Assembly (NCBI GenBank): GCA_947496065.1
Contig: CANMBF010000009.1
Location: forward strand, 1-64,000
Length of the DNA: 64,000 bases
Origin: Bacteroidota bacterium
GTDB lineage: Bacteria > Bacteroidota > Bacteroidia > NS11-12g > UBA955
Reading direction: 5' to 3'
The position numbers were made by a program, and so were the translations under genes. Below the pieces are notes generated by a model. That model made no database searches and was not told the origin of the DNA. It saw only the letters and a list, made by a program, of their open reading frames with translations. This document shows positions 51,598-60,817 of the stretch, piece by piece (position 1 is the stretch's first letter; every line of letters begins with the position of its first letter).

Positions 51598-52656
51598 ATG
51601 AGCATTTCAAAAATACAGGAATTATTAGGCGCAGATGCCGATAACCTTTTAAAACATGAATCCACAACCATCAGCAAAGATTTATTACATTTACCTGGTG
51701 GCGATTTCGTTAACCGCGTTTTTTCACAAACCAACCGTTCACCACAAGTACTAAGAAGTTTAAGTGCTTTGTATAACCATGGCCGTTTATCAGGTACAGG
51801 TTATATGAGTATCCTCCCTGTCGATCAAGGTATAGAGCACAGTGCTGGTGCTTCTTTTGCGCCAAACCCAATATTTTTTGATCCAGAAAACATCGTTAAA
51901 TTAGCGGTTGAAGGCGGTTGTAATGCGGTTGCTTCAACCTATGGTGTATTGGCTGCAACTAGCAGAAAATATGCACACCAAATACCTTTCATTGTAAAAA
52001 TTAACCACAATGAATTTTTAACTTATCCTAACAAATTTGATCAAATCATGTTTGGAAGTGTTGATGATGCTTGGAACCTAGGCGCTACTGCTGTAGGTGC
52101 TACCATCTACTTTGGTTCTCCAGAATCTGGTCGCCAAATTGTTGAAGTTGCTCAAGCATTCGAAAGAGCGCATGAACTAGGAATGGCTACCATCCTATGG
52201 TGTTACTTAAGAAACAATGGTTTCAAAAAAGATGGCATCGATTACCACGCAGCAGCAGATTTGACTGCTCAGGCCAATCATTTGGGCGTTACGATCCAAG
52301 CGGATATTATCAAACAAAAATTACCTACTAACAATGGCGGTTACAACGCGGTTAACTTTGGTAAAACACACCCTAAAGTATACAGTGAATTATCGACCGA
52401 CCACCCAATTGATTTAGCGAGATACCAAGTGGCCAATTGCTATATGGGTAGAATGGGCTTAATTAATAGCGGTGGCGAAAGTAAAGGTGCTACCGATTTA
52501 GCCGAAGCAGTAACAACAGCCGTCATCAATAAACGTGCTGGTGGTCAAGGTTTAATTAGTGGTAGAAAAGCTTTCCAAAAGCCTATGAACGAAGGTGTAG
52601 CATTGTTAAACGCAATTCAAGATGTATATCTTGAAAAAGAAATAACTATTGCGTAA
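51598..52656 (+). CDS. fbaB: Class I fructose-bisphosphate aldolase (FbaB/DhnA type)
   Basis: A 352-residue Schiff-base aldolase of the archaeal/DhnA type. It cleaves fructose 1,6-bisphosphate in glycolysis and works in reverse in gluconeogenesis. Typical segments are [46 protein letters not shown] and the C-terminal phosphate-binding stretch [14 protein letters not shown]. The length fits the group. A near-consensus promoter and short spacing to accD (31 bases) suggest co-transcription with accD, though the functions are unrelated apart from central carbon flow. Confidence 0.93.
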   Translation: MSISKIQELLGADADNLLKHESTTISKDLLHLPGGDFVNRVFSQTNRSPQVLRSLSALYNHGRLSGTGYMSILPVDQGIEHSAGASFAPNPIFFDPENIVKLAVEGGCNAVASTYGVLAATSRKYAHQIPFIVKINHNEFLTYPNKFDQIMFGSVDDAWNLGATAVGATIYFGSPESGRQIVEVAQAFERAHELGMATILWCYLRNNGFKKDGIDYHAAADLTAQANHLGVTIQADIIKQKLPTNNGGYNAVNFGKTHPKVYSELSTDHPIDLARYQVANCYMGRMGLINSGGESKGATDLAEAVTTAVINKRAGGQGLISGRKAFQKPMNEGVALLNAIQDVYLEKEITIA

Positions 52657-52687
52657 TCCATTTCTTTCTCTTAATCTTGTATCATAA

Positions 52688-53533
52688 ATGAGTTGGTTTA
52701 AACGTGTTTCTGAAGGTATTACTACCAAAACTAAGGAGAAGAAAGCTACTCCAGATGGTCTTTGGGAAAAATGTCCTAGATGCAAAAGTATTACCCCACG
52801 CAAAGATTTAGTGGAGAGTAAATATGTATGCCCTTCATGCGATTACCATTACAAGATAAGCTCAAAAGAATATTTCGAGGTATTGTTCGATGATAATAAA
52901 TTCAAAGAATTAGATGCCAATATTACTTCGGGCGATCCACTAGAATTTACAGATACCAAACCTTATAAGAACAGAATAAAAGATAGTATTGCTAAGAGTG
53001 GTTTGAAAGATGCTGTGCGTTGTGCTGTTGGCAAATCGAACGGACGCAAAGTGGTGATAGCATGTATGGATTTTAATTTCATTGGCGGATCAATGGGAAG
53101 TGTTGTTGGCGAAAAAATTGCACGTGCCATTGACTATGCCCGTGAGAACAAACATCCCATGGTTATAATTAGCAAAAGTGGCGGTGCCCGTATGATGGAA
53201 GCCGCTTTTTCTTTAATGCAAATGGCCAAAACATCGGCTAAGTTAGCGTTGTTGGCGAAAGAACATATTCCATATATTTCAATCTTAACTGATCCTACAA
53301 CGGGCGGTATTACAGCATCGTTTGCGATGTTAGGTGATTTTAATATTGCGGAACCTGAAGCCTTAATTGGTTTTGCTGGACCACGCGTTATTAAAGAAAC
53401 CATTGGCAAAGATTTACCCAAAGGATTTCAAAGTTCAGAGTTCTTGCTGGAACATGGCTTTGTAGATTTAATCGCCCACAGAAATGTATTGAAAGATAAA
53501 GTCAGTTTGCTGTTAAGTCATATTTGGGATTAA
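52688..53533 (+). CDS. accD: Acetyl-CoA carboxylase carboxyltransferase subunit beta
   Basis: A 281-residue AccD, which with AccA transfers the carboxyl group from biotin to acetyl-CoA to form malonyl-CoA. The N-terminal zinc ribbon is [10 protein letters not shown] ... YVCPSC (four cysteines within residues about 28-52). The crotonase-like carboxyltransferase core follows, with [20 protein letters not shown] and [18 protein letters not shown]. It starts [11 protein letters not shown], a standard N-terminus. accA is not in the window. Confidence 0.97.
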   Translation: MSWFKRVSEGITTKTKEKKATPDGLWEKCPRCKSITPRKDLVESKYVCPSCDYHYKISSKEYFEVLFDDNKFKELDANITSGDPLEFTDTKPYKNRIKDSIAKSGLKDAVRCAVGKSNGRKVVIACMDFNFIGGSMGSVVGEKIARAIDYARENKHPMVIISKSGGARMMEAAFSLMQMAKTSAKLALLAKEHIPYISILTDPTTGGITASFAMLGDFNIAEPEALIGFAGPRVIKETIGKDLPKGFQSSEFLLEHGFVDLIAHRNVLKDKVSLLLSHIWD

Positions 53534-53595
53534 GAATAAACTTTCGAAAGACAAAAAAATAAAATATTAAAAATTTAAAATAAAATAAAATAAAG

Positions 53596-53976
53596 ATGAA
53601 TTTTCCTGAGAATTTAAAATACACCAAAGAGCACGAATGGATTAGTGTTGAAGGTGAAGTTGCAACTGTAGGTATTACAGATTTTGCACAAGGTGAACTT
53701 GGTGATATCGTATTCGTAGAAATCGAAACCAAAGGTCAAACACTTGCCAAAGAAGCTACTTTTGGTACAGTAGAAGCTGTAAAAACAGTAAGTGATTTGT
53801 TTATGCCAATTGGAGGCGAAATTTTGGATGTGAACGCTGGTCTAGAATCACAGCCGGAATTGGTTAACCAAGATTGTTACAATGGTGGATGGATGGTTAA
53901 AATTAAAGTTTCAAATAGCGCTGAGTTAAACGATTTGTTAGACGTAGCCGCTTATAAAGCTTTAATTGGGCATTAA
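53596..53976 (+). CDS. gcvH: Glycine cleavage system H protein
   Basis: A 126-residue lipoyl carrier that shuttles the aminomethyl group between the P, T and L proteins. It starts [20 protein letters not shown]. The lipoyl lysine is at about residue 63 in [12 protein letters not shown], and the [10 protein letters not shown] ending is conserved. The leader before the ATG is an extreme AT run with short AAAAT repeats. It stands apart from gcvP by about 50 kb. A VanZ-like gene follows after 40 bases. Confidence 0.97.
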   Translation: MNFPENLKYTKEHEWISVEGEVATVGITDFAQGELGDIVFVEIETKGQTLAKEATFGTVEAVKTVSDLFMPIGGEILDVNAGLESQPELVNQDCYNGGWMVKIKVSNSAELNDLLDVAAYKALIGH

Positions 53977-54016
53977 TAACTTCATTTTTTAAAATTAAAA
54001 CTGTCTAAAGTCAGAT

Positions 54017-54415
54017 TTGAAAAAAATAAAAAACCTTTTAAAATATCAATTGCTCACAATATTGTGGGCAATTTTTATTTACATGCTATGCATAAGCAAC
54101 CCCTCTGTATTGCCCAAGTACCGCTTTTTTAATATTCCCTATTTCGACAAATGTGTGCATGCATTCCTTTTTGGTGTCATGGCTTTGTTATTTTTATTAG
54201 GCTTTAAACGCCAAACGCCTCGTCTTTATTTTAATAACAAACATTATTTTTTAGTGCTCCTTTGTTGCACGGTCTATGGCGTTTTTATTGAGCTTGTTCA
54301 ATATTTCTATACATCCAATAGACATGCCGATATCTACGATGTGGTAGCCGATTCAACAGGTGCCATGCTTGGTTGTGCAGTTGCATATTTTTGGCTGATC
54401 AAAGGAGAAAAATAA
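54017..54415 (+). CDS. VanZ-family membrane protein
   Basis: A 132-residue membrane protein with about four hydrophobic segments. The VanZ-family pattern is clear: PYFDKCVHAFLFGVMALLFL, then VYGVFIELVQYFYTSNRHAD, then IYDVVADSTGAMLGCAVAY, carrying the conserved D-K-x-x-H, E-x-x-Q and D-x-x-A/D-N/S-x-x-G signatures. VanZ itself confers low-level teicoplanin resistance; most family members have no known role and resistance should not be inferred. Start TTG 54017; there is no nearer ATG before the first segment. Confidence 0.83.
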   Translation: MKKIKNLLKYQLLTILWAIFIYMLCISNPSVLPKYRFFNIPYFDKCVHAFLFGVMALLFLLGFKRQTPRLYFNNKHYFLVLLCCTVYGVFIELVQYFYTSNRHADIYDVVADSTGAMLGCAVAYFWLIKGEK

Positions 54416-54486
54416 TACCTTTTGCAGATTGAAAAGTTTGCATTTTAAATGCCAAATCGCCTGTTTTAAATCTTCCCTTTAATCCT

Positions 54487-54494
54487 TATTTTTG
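54487..54494 (+). promoter_or_regulatory. Putative -7 promoter element TATTTTTG of the E1 gene
   Basis: Exact TAnnTTTG match. It ends only four bases before ATG 54499, so the second ATG (54511) is the more plausible start. Confidence 0.55.
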
Positions 54495-54510
54495 CAGAAT
54501 GTCTATAAAC

Positions 54511-56898
54511 ATGGCGAAAGACAAAGAACCAATCAATTTTGATGCGTTTAGAACTGAGGTACTGAACGATTATAAGCTAGCTTTTGAAAGCAGACAGGCC
54601 AGTTTGCTTGGAAGAAAAGAAGTATTAACTGGAAAAGCCAAATTTGGAATATTTGGTGATGGAAAAGAAGTGGCGCAACTCGCCATGGCTAAAGCATTTA
54701 TGAAAGGCGATTACAGAAGTGGTTATTACCGCGACCAAACATTCATGTTTGCTACAGGTATGAATACCATTCAACAGTTTTTTGCTCAACTCTATGCCCA
54801 TACTGATATAGAGGCAGAACCCAACAGTGCTGGCCGCAGTATGAATGGTCACTTTGGCTCTAGAATGTTAGACGAGAATGGGCATTGGTTACCACAAACC
54901 GATCGCTATAACTCCTCTTCAGATATTTCGCCAACGGCTGGTCAAATGCCGCGTTTATTGGGTTTGGCCTTGGCTTCAAAATTATATAAAGATAATAGCG
55001 ATTTACACCAATTCACTGATTTTTCGAACAAAGGAAACGAAGTAGCTTTTGGAACTATTGGTAATGCTAGTACCAGTGAAGGTGGTTTTTGGGAGGTTAT
55101 TAATGCTGCAGGCGTATTGCAAGTGCCTTTAGCTATGAGCGTTTGGGACGATGGTTACGGCATTTCGGTACCTTCTAAATACCAAACCACAAAAGAAAAT
55201 ATTAGTGTCATTTTAAGTGGCTTTAACTCCGACGACAATGGTGTTGGTGTGGATATTTACAATGCCAAAGGTTGGGACTACGCCCAATTGTGTAAAGTAT
55301 ACAAAGAAGCCATTGACAATTGCAGAAACAATCACCGTCCCGTATTAATACATGTGAATGAAGTAACCCAACCGCAAGGCCATAGTACATCTGGTTCGCA
55401 CGAGCGTTATAAGAGCCAAGAGCGTTTGCAATGGGAAGCCGATTTTGATTGCATGGTAAAAATGCGCGAATGGATTGAAGCCAACAACATTGCAGAGGCA
55501 GCCGACTTAGATAAAATCGAAGAAGATGCAACCAACTATGTAAACGAATGTCGCAAGGAAGCTTGGGAAGCCTATATTACGCCTATTAAAAATGATGTAG
55601 CTACAGCCATAGATCTTTTAAACACTATCAACCACCCGTCGGTAACCGAGGCTGTTAAAGAATTAAAAGCGACCAAAGATCCCATTAGAAAAGAAATAGG
55701 TGTTGCAATTAATAAAGTTTTAATCGGCACCTTGCATAAACCTTCTGTTGAGCGCGAGCAACTGATTGTTTTCTACAAAAATTTCTTAAAAGAAAATTAC
55801 AACCGTTATTCATCTCATTTGCACAGCGAATCGCCTAACCATGCACTTGCAATAGCAGAAACAAAAGCTGACTATTCCGAAGACAAGTTAGTAGATGGTC
55901 GCGAAATTGTACTCGCCTGCTTCGATGCAGCACTTGGTCGCGACCCAAGGGTATTTGCCTTTGGTGAAGATGTTGGTGCAATAGGTGATGTAAACCAAGG
56001 CTTCGCAGGCATGCAAGAAAAATATGGCGAACACCGTGTAAGCGATACCGGTATTAGAGAATTAAGTATTATTGGTCAAGGGATTGGCGCTGCAATGCGT
56101 GGCTTGCGTCCAATTGCAGAAATACAATATTTAGATTATTTATTATATGCCTTACAAATAATGAGCGATGATATTGCAACGCTTGAATACAGAACCACAG
56201 GCGGACAAAAAGCACCGTTAATTATTAGAACCCGTGGCCACCGATTAGAGGGCATATGGCACAGTGGTTCTCCTATGGGCTTGATCATTAATGCAGTGCG
56301 CGGCATGCATGTGTGTGTGCCTCGCAACATGACCCAAGCAGCAGGAATGTATAATTTATTATTACAAGCTGATGAGCCCGCTTTGGTGATTGAGTGTTTG
56401 AATGGTTACCGTTTAAAGGAGAAAATGCCTTCTAACATTGGGGCATTTACAGTGCCATTAGGTATCCCCGAAATTATTAATGCAGGTAGCGATGTTACAA
56501 TTGTTGGTTATGGCAGCACTTTAAGAGTGATTCAAGAGGCCATGAAACGCTTAACAGAAGTGGGCATTAGTTGCGAGTTAATAGATGTTCAAACCCTCCT
56601 GCCATTTGATATAAATCATAGCATTGTAGAATCTTTAAAGAAAACCAATCGCATTGCGTTTATTGATGAAGATTTACCAGGCGGTGCATCTGCCTATATG
56701 ATGCAAAAAGTATTGGAAGAGCAACACGGTTATCAATATTTAGATACACCGCCATTAACCATTTCTGCAAAAGCACACCGCCCTGCTTATGGTACCGATG
56801 GTGACTATTTCTCAAAACCAAATGCTGAAGATATTTTCATTGCCATTTATGGCATGATGCACGAAACGAATCCTACTCAATTTCCTCAATTTCTTTAA
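54511..56898 (+). CDS. 2-oxoacid dehydrogenase E1 component, alpha and beta fused
   Basis: A 795-residue thiamine diphosphate enzyme with the alpha domain (residues about 1-400) and beta domain (about 440-795) in one chain. This is the Bacteroidota arrangement for branched-chain/pyruvate-type E1. Alpha part: GKAKFGIFGDGKEVAQLAMA, then YYRDQTFMFATG, then the TPP-binding stretch GTIGNASTSEGGFWEVINAAG ending WDDGYGIS, in place of the classical GDG...NN. Beta part: DPRVFAFGEDVG, SDTGIRELSIIGQGIGAAM, PALVIECLNGYR and IDEDLPGGASAYM. It feeds acyl groups to an E2 lipoyl protein not seen here. ATG 54511 is chosen over 54499 because of the promoter. The 3' end overlaps the convergent glycosyltransferase gene by 26 bases. 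Confidence 0.93.
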   Translation: MAKDKEPINFDAFRTEVLNDYKLAFESRQASLLGRKEVLTGKAKFGIFGDGKEVAQLAMAKAFMKGDYRSGYYRDQTFMFATGMNTIQQFFAQLYAHTDIEAEPNSAGRSMNGHFGSRMLDENGHWLPQTDRYNSSSDISPTAGQMPRLLGLALASKLYKDNSDLHQFTDFSNKGNEVAFGTIGNASTSEGGFWEVINAAGVLQVPLAMSVWDDGYGISVPSKYQTTKENISVILSGFNSDDNGVGVDIYNAKGWDYAQLCKVYKEAIDNCRNNHRPVLIHVNEVTQPQGHSTSGSHERYKSQERLQWEADFDCMVKMREWIEANNIAEAADLDKIEEDATNYVNECRKEAWEAYITPIKNDVATAIDLLNTINHPSVTEAVKELKATKDPIRKEIGVAINKVLIGTLHKPSVEREQLIVFYKNFLKENYNRYSSHLHSESPNHALAIAETKADYSEDKLVDGREIVLACFDAALGRDPRVFAFGEDVGAIGDVNQGFAGMQEKYGEHRVSDTGIRELSIIGQGIGAAMRGLRPIAEIQYLDYLLYALQIMSDDIATLEYRTTGGQKAPLIIRTRGHRLEGIWHSGSPMGLIINAVRGMHVCVPRNMTQAAGMYNLLLQADEPALVIECLNGYRLKEKMPSNIGAFTVPLGIPEIINAGSDVTIVGYGSTLRVIQEAMKRLTEVGISCELIDVQTLLPFDINHSIVESLKKTNRIAFIDEDLPGGASAYMMQKVLEEQHGYQYLDTPPLTISAKAHRPAYGTDGDYFSKPNAEDIFIAIYGMMHETNPTQFPQFL

Positions 56899-57907
56899 TG
56901 CGTATAATGCGCTGCTTGGTGTATTTATTTCGAACTGAAATATAAGTAGCGCATAATACCACCGCTCCAATAAATAGTATACTGAGCTGTGCAGAGAGTT
57001 TTCTTTGCAGTGGCAGGATAATAATGATGATTGAAATTAAGGCTTGAACACCTGCATAAATTGCAGATATTTTCAAATGTTTCTCTTTACCTATATGAAC
57101 TAATTTTTTGAAAAGAAAATCGCGATGTGGTACAAAAATATTTTCTTTTAAGATTAATTTGTAAATAACTGTTAAGCCAGCATCCATACCCATTACAGCG
57201 AACAATAAAAGGTAAGCATAGTTCCCAGTTTTGAAAATCAAACTCAGCATTAAATAAAAGATAACAAAGGCTATACCTATACTCCCAGCGTCACCAGCAA
57301 ACACCTTGGCCCTTCCTCTAAAATTAAAAAACATAAAGGCGATGACACCACAAATCATGGTATATATAAAATTCGGATCTGTAAATTCGATGGTGTTGCC
57401 TTCCAAATCAACAGAATGGTCATTAAGCCACCAAAAACTTAACAAGATGACGAGGCTATTTAAACCCAACATACCATTAATTCCATCCATGAAATTAAAG
57501 GCGTTCAATACACCTATACCAAAAATTACACAGGCAATAATAATGGGCAGTTTCTCGGCCGATATATAATCGAATGGTAACTCTATGGCTAGGAGTATTA
57601 AAGCAAATACTTGAAAAATAAGGCGAACAAAGTGTTTAATAAATACCAAATCATCAATGTAACTTATTGTACAAACCATTAATAAACCAATAATAAAAAA
57701 CGATTTAAGTGTGAATGGAAACGCAATGCAATAAATCATTAAGCCAAACAATACAAATAAACCAAAACCAGTAATGGTTTGCTTACTGTGAGAACTTCTG
57801 CCAACAGGGTGGTCGTAAAGCTTAAAGTACTTGGCTGCCTTCAGATATAAAATCGAATACAGGATGAAGGAAATGGGCGCAATAAAGCTATATAAATAGG
57901 TGGGCAT
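56873..57907 (-). CDS. Undecaprenyl-phosphate sugar-1-phosphate transferase (MraY/WecA/TagO family)
   Basis: A 344-residue polytopic membrane protein with about ten helices. The family's catalytic loops are visible: YIDDL (first aspartates), NAFNFMDGINGMLG (N-x-x-N-x-x-D-G-x-N), FAGDAGSIGIAF and the histidine loop VPHRDFLFKKLVH. It transfers a sugar phosphate, typically GlcNAc-1-P, from UDP-sugar to undecaprenyl phosphate on the cytoplasmic face and so initiates O-antigen, capsule or other envelope glycans. The PHRDFLFKKL loop favours WecA/TagO-like over MraY. It is convergent with, and overlaps, the E1 gene; the acyl-CoA synthetase lies just upstream on the same strand. Confidence 0.92.
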   Translation of the reverse strand: MPTYLYSFIAPISFILYSILYLKAAKYFKLYDHPVGRSSHSKQTITGFGLFVLFGLMIYCIAFPFTLKSFFIIGLLMVCTISYIDDLVFIKHFVRLIFQVFALILLAIELPFDYISAEKLPIIIACVIFGIGVLNAFNFMDGINGMLGLNSLVILLSFWWLNDHSVDLEGNTIEFTDPNFIYTMICGVIAFMFFNFRGRAKVFAGDAGSIGIAFVIFYLMLSLIFKTGNYAYLLLFAVMGMDAGLTVIYKLILKENIFVPHRDFLFKKLVHIGKEKHLKISAIYAGVQALISIIIIILPLQRKLSAQLSILFIGAVVLCATYISVRNKYTKQRIIRIKEIEEIE

Positions 57908-57931
57908 TAATACTTATTAGTTGTTGCAAAA

Positions 57932-59818
57932 TTAAGTAGATTTTGAATATAATTTTTCTATCCAACTTTTATATTTATCCTCAATTAATTTTCGCTTTTG
58001 TTTAAGCGTTACGGTTAATTCACCACTTTCAACAGTAAACGGGGTGCGCTTTACAACAAATTCTCTAATTCTGCTGTAATTGGCAATGCTCTGCGAAAGT
58101 TTTTTTACATCTTGCTCAATCCAATTCTTAATATCATCTTGCTCAGTCATAGGATTTTCGTCATTAAAAAAGGAATCATTTAAGCCGAAGAATTTCTTCA
58201 AACTGTCCTCCCTTGGAACGATGATGGCTGTGATGTATTCGCGCTTGTCGCCAATAATAAAAATCTGTTCAATGCGCTCGCTTTGCAAATATATATTTTC
58301 AAGTGGCGTAGGATAAATATTTTTACCCAAACTCGTTTTCAACATATTCTTTAAACGGTCGGTAATTTTTAAATATCCTTTCTCAAATTTACCGATATCG
58401 CCAGTATGAAACCAACCTTCCGCATCCATTACCACAGCCGTTTCCAAAGGATTGTTATAATACCCTAACATAATATTAGGCCCTTTGCATAGTATTTCGC
58501 CTTCGGCACTTTCAAAATTAGGTTTAAAACTATCGTAGGTTTGAATTGTAATAATTTCTTTCGACTCTACATTTTGAATAGCAACTTGCTGACGTGGTGC
58601 CACTCTGCCGCTGGTGCCATGCACTTGTCTTTCATATTCATTCACCGTTACAAATGGCGATGTCTCTGTTAAGCCATAACCCTGTTGACAACGGATACCA
58701 ATGTTTCCGAAAAATTCACCCACATGCTGAGGCAAGGCGCCACCACCTGATACCAAAAGTTTTAAACGGCCACCTAGTTTGGATTTAATTTTACTAAACA
58801 CCAATTTTTCGGCAACTGAATGTTGGATTGCTAAAACAGGTCCAATCATTTTATGTTGCTCTTTTCGCCAACGATGGGACTCACCAACTTTCAAACTCCA
58901 GAAAAATATTTTACTCGCTATACCGCCCTTGTCAACCGCATTGCCTCTAATTCTTGCCTCCAATCGCTCAAGTAAGCGCGGCACACAAGTCATGATGGTT
59001 GGATGTATCTCTTGAAAATTTTGTGAAATTTTTTCAATGCTTTCAGTATAGGCAATTTGAGCGCCAATAAAAGTTGGCAAATAATAACCTGCCATGCGCT
59101 CGTATACATGGCTTAAAGGCAGGAATGATAGCATCCTGTCGTCCTTGTTAATACTAGGACACAATTCTAAAGCATCATAACAATTGCTCATGAAATTATA
59201 ATGGCTTAACATGGCCCCTTTCGGAACGCCTGTTGTACCGCTAGTGTAAATAAGTGCGGCCAAATCATTGTGTTGAATGGTCGGCAATACTGCTTCAATC
59301 TCTGTCTTTAAATTTGGCCAAAGTTGAGCGCCTTCGGCTTTAATATCGGTTAACAACCTCAATTTTTCATTAGGCAATTTATAATCAAATGCTAAAAATA
59401 CTTTTTCTATCGTTGGGCAATTAACTTCTACTTTTTGAAATTTTTTCAATAGGAAGGGGGTGCCTAATAAAACTGCCTTTGCGCCACTATCATTTAATAT
59501 AAATTGGGTTTCCTCGGCAGTAAGGGTAGGAAAAATAGAAACATTCACAGCGCCCAATTTTTGCAGTGCTTGATCGAAATAAACAAACTCTGGACAATTT
59601 TCTAAAATAATCGCTACTTTATCGCCTCTTCGAATACCAATACTGAATAGGTAAGCGGCCCATTTTTCTATTTCTTCAAAAGTTTGACGGTAAGTTATTG
59701 CCTCGTATTGACCATTCACTTTTTCAAATAAAAAGGGATGTTCTGGGGCGTGAATTACATTAGCAGAATATATTAGAAATTCATGTAATGAACCAAAATC
59801 AGGGTCTTTGAATGCCAT
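57932..59818 (-). CDS. Long-chain acyl-CoA synthetase (AMP-binding)
   Basis: A 628-residue ANL-superfamily enzyme that activates fatty acids to acyl-CoA through an acyl-adenylate. The P-loop is IYTSGTTGVPKGAMLSHYN, the adenine motif GYGLTETSPFVTVNEY, and the hinge/ribose motif GWFHTGDIGKFEKGYLKITDR, followed by LKNMLKTSLGKNIYPTPLE. The C-terminal lysine is within TVTLKQKRKLIEDKY. Length and the FadD15/long-chain pattern fit the family. The start is ATG at 59818. It may be co-transcribed with the downstream glycosyltransferase gene (24-base gap). Confidence 0.95.
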   Translation of the reverse strand: MAFKDPDFGSLHEFLIYSANVIHAPEHPFLFEKVNGQYEAITYRQTFEEIEKWAAYLFSIGIRRGDKVAIILENCPEFVYFDQALQKLGAVNVSIFPTLTAEETQFILNDSGAKAVLLGTPFLLKKFQKVEVNCPTIEKVFLAFDYKLPNEKLRLLTDIKAEGAQLWPNLKTEIEAVLPTIQHNDLAALIYTSGTTGVPKGAMLSHYNFMSNCYDALELCPSINKDDRMLSFLPLSHVYERMAGYYLPTFIGAQIAYTESIEKISQNFQEIHPTIMTCVPRLLERLEARIRGNAVDKGGIASKIFFWSLKVGESHRWRKEQHKMIGPVLAIQHSVAEKLVFSKIKSKLGGRLKLLVSGGGALPQHVGEFFGNIGIRCQQGYGLTETSPFVTVNEYERQVHGTSGRVAPRQQVAIQNVESKEIITIQTYDSFKPNFESAEGEILCKGPNIMLGYYNNPLETAVVMDAEGWFHTGDIGKFEKGYLKITDRLKNMLKTSLGKNIYPTPLENIYLQSERIEQIFIIGDKREYITAIIVPREDSLKKFFGLNDSFFNDENPMTEQDDIKNWIEQDVKKLSQSIANYSRIREFVVKRTPFTVESGELTVTLKQKRKLIEDKYKSWIEKLYSKST

Positions 59819-59935
59819 TTTAATTAAAATATGAATTGCAAAAATATAGTTTTTTTATTGAATCCACTCTGGTTAAAAAATAAGATGTGAAAAATAATAT
59901 TTTAGCTTTCTTACTATTTTACCTACATGCTTGTT

Positions 59936-60817
59936 TTAAATAACGTTAAAGGACTGATAGTGCCAATATGGCCTTATTTCACTTCCAAATTTACTGTAAA
60001 AATAAGCCACGCCTTCTATTTCACTGCCTTCAAAATCGAGGATGATAGGCTGACCTGCATATCGCTGAATTACCTCATCTATTAAGCTATTCATGATACC
60101 AAATTTTTTGCCTGCTGCCGTTGCACCTCCATTCATGTAAAACAAATAACCCGGACTTATAAAAAACAAAACGGCACCTAATAACTCGTCATCCAAAAAA
60201 GCGCCAAGGGTTAAAAGCCGTCCTTTGGAAAAGGCAATATCACAATTATTAGCCAATAGCTTATAATGTTGGTCGGTTAACTCAGGATTTAGGCTACCCC
60301 AGGCTTGCCTATTTATTGCAATAACATCTTGTGCAGGGATGCCCCATTTGAAAACAATGTCTTGGCGCTCAACCTTGCGGATGTTCTTATTCACATCGGG
60401 ATTGTAGTTGACGGCTAATGACGTGTAAGTTAAATTTAAGTCTAGCTGGTAGTTGTTGCGCAATCTGCCCTTAGAAGGGGTTCCATGCAATAAATTTAAT
60501 TGCATATCAATCCATAAATAACTGCGTGGTATGGCTTTTAAAAAATCATTTGTTGAAATCTTAAAATCAACTGGTCCAAAGACCCCTAACTGTTGACAAA
60601 AATAGGGTTGATAGATGTACTTAATGCCAAACTTTTTCTTCCAAGGCATTGGAAACACCGCTTCATAATCTCCCCAAACAAGGGCGTCCCATTGATTTGA
60701 AGTGATGGTATTCAAATACCACGAATATCCATAAATAAGCGGCGCACTGCTTTTATCAATGGCTAAGTCCCATTTAACAAAATCTATTTGATGGTATTTA
60801 ATTCGTTTAATTTTCAT
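59936..60817 (-). CDS. FemAB/GNAT-like acyltransferase
   Basis: A 293-residue cytoplasmic protein of the GNAT fold as found in FemAB-like and BioF2-type acetyltransferases. The N-terminal half reads YHQIDFVKWDLAIDKSSAPL, with YGYSWYLNTIT and a YQPYFCQQLGVFG segment common to these Bacteroidota proteins. The C-terminal half holds GRLLTLGAFLDDELLGAVLFF and LFYMNGGATAAGKKFGIMNS, the acyl-CoA/tRNA-pocket region, then ILDFEGSEIEGVAYFYSKFG. The substrate is unknown; relatives act in exopolysaccharide or peptidoglycan modification. It overlaps the polysaccharide deacetylase gene by 11 bases, which points to a joint task in the envelope. Confidence 0.8.
   Translation of the reverse strand: MKIKRIKYHQIDFVKWDLAIDKSSAPLIYGYSWYLNTITSNQWDALVWGDYEAVFPMPWKKKFGIKYIYQPYFCQQLGVFGPVDFKISTNDFLKAIPRSYLWIDMQLNLLHGTPSKGRLRNNYQLDLNLTYTSLAVNYNPDVNKNIRKVERQDIVFKWGIPAQDVIAINRQAWGSLNPELTDQHYKLLANNCDIAFSKGRLLTLGAFLDDELLGAVLFFISPGYLFYMNGGATAAGKKFGIMNSLIDEVIQRYAGQPIILDFEGSEIEGVAYFYSKFGSEIRPYWHYQSFNVI

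Noticed and set aside
54017-54415. VanZ-like protein as glycopeptide resistance
   Set aside because: No other van gene is present; the family is broad and mostly unrelated to resistance.
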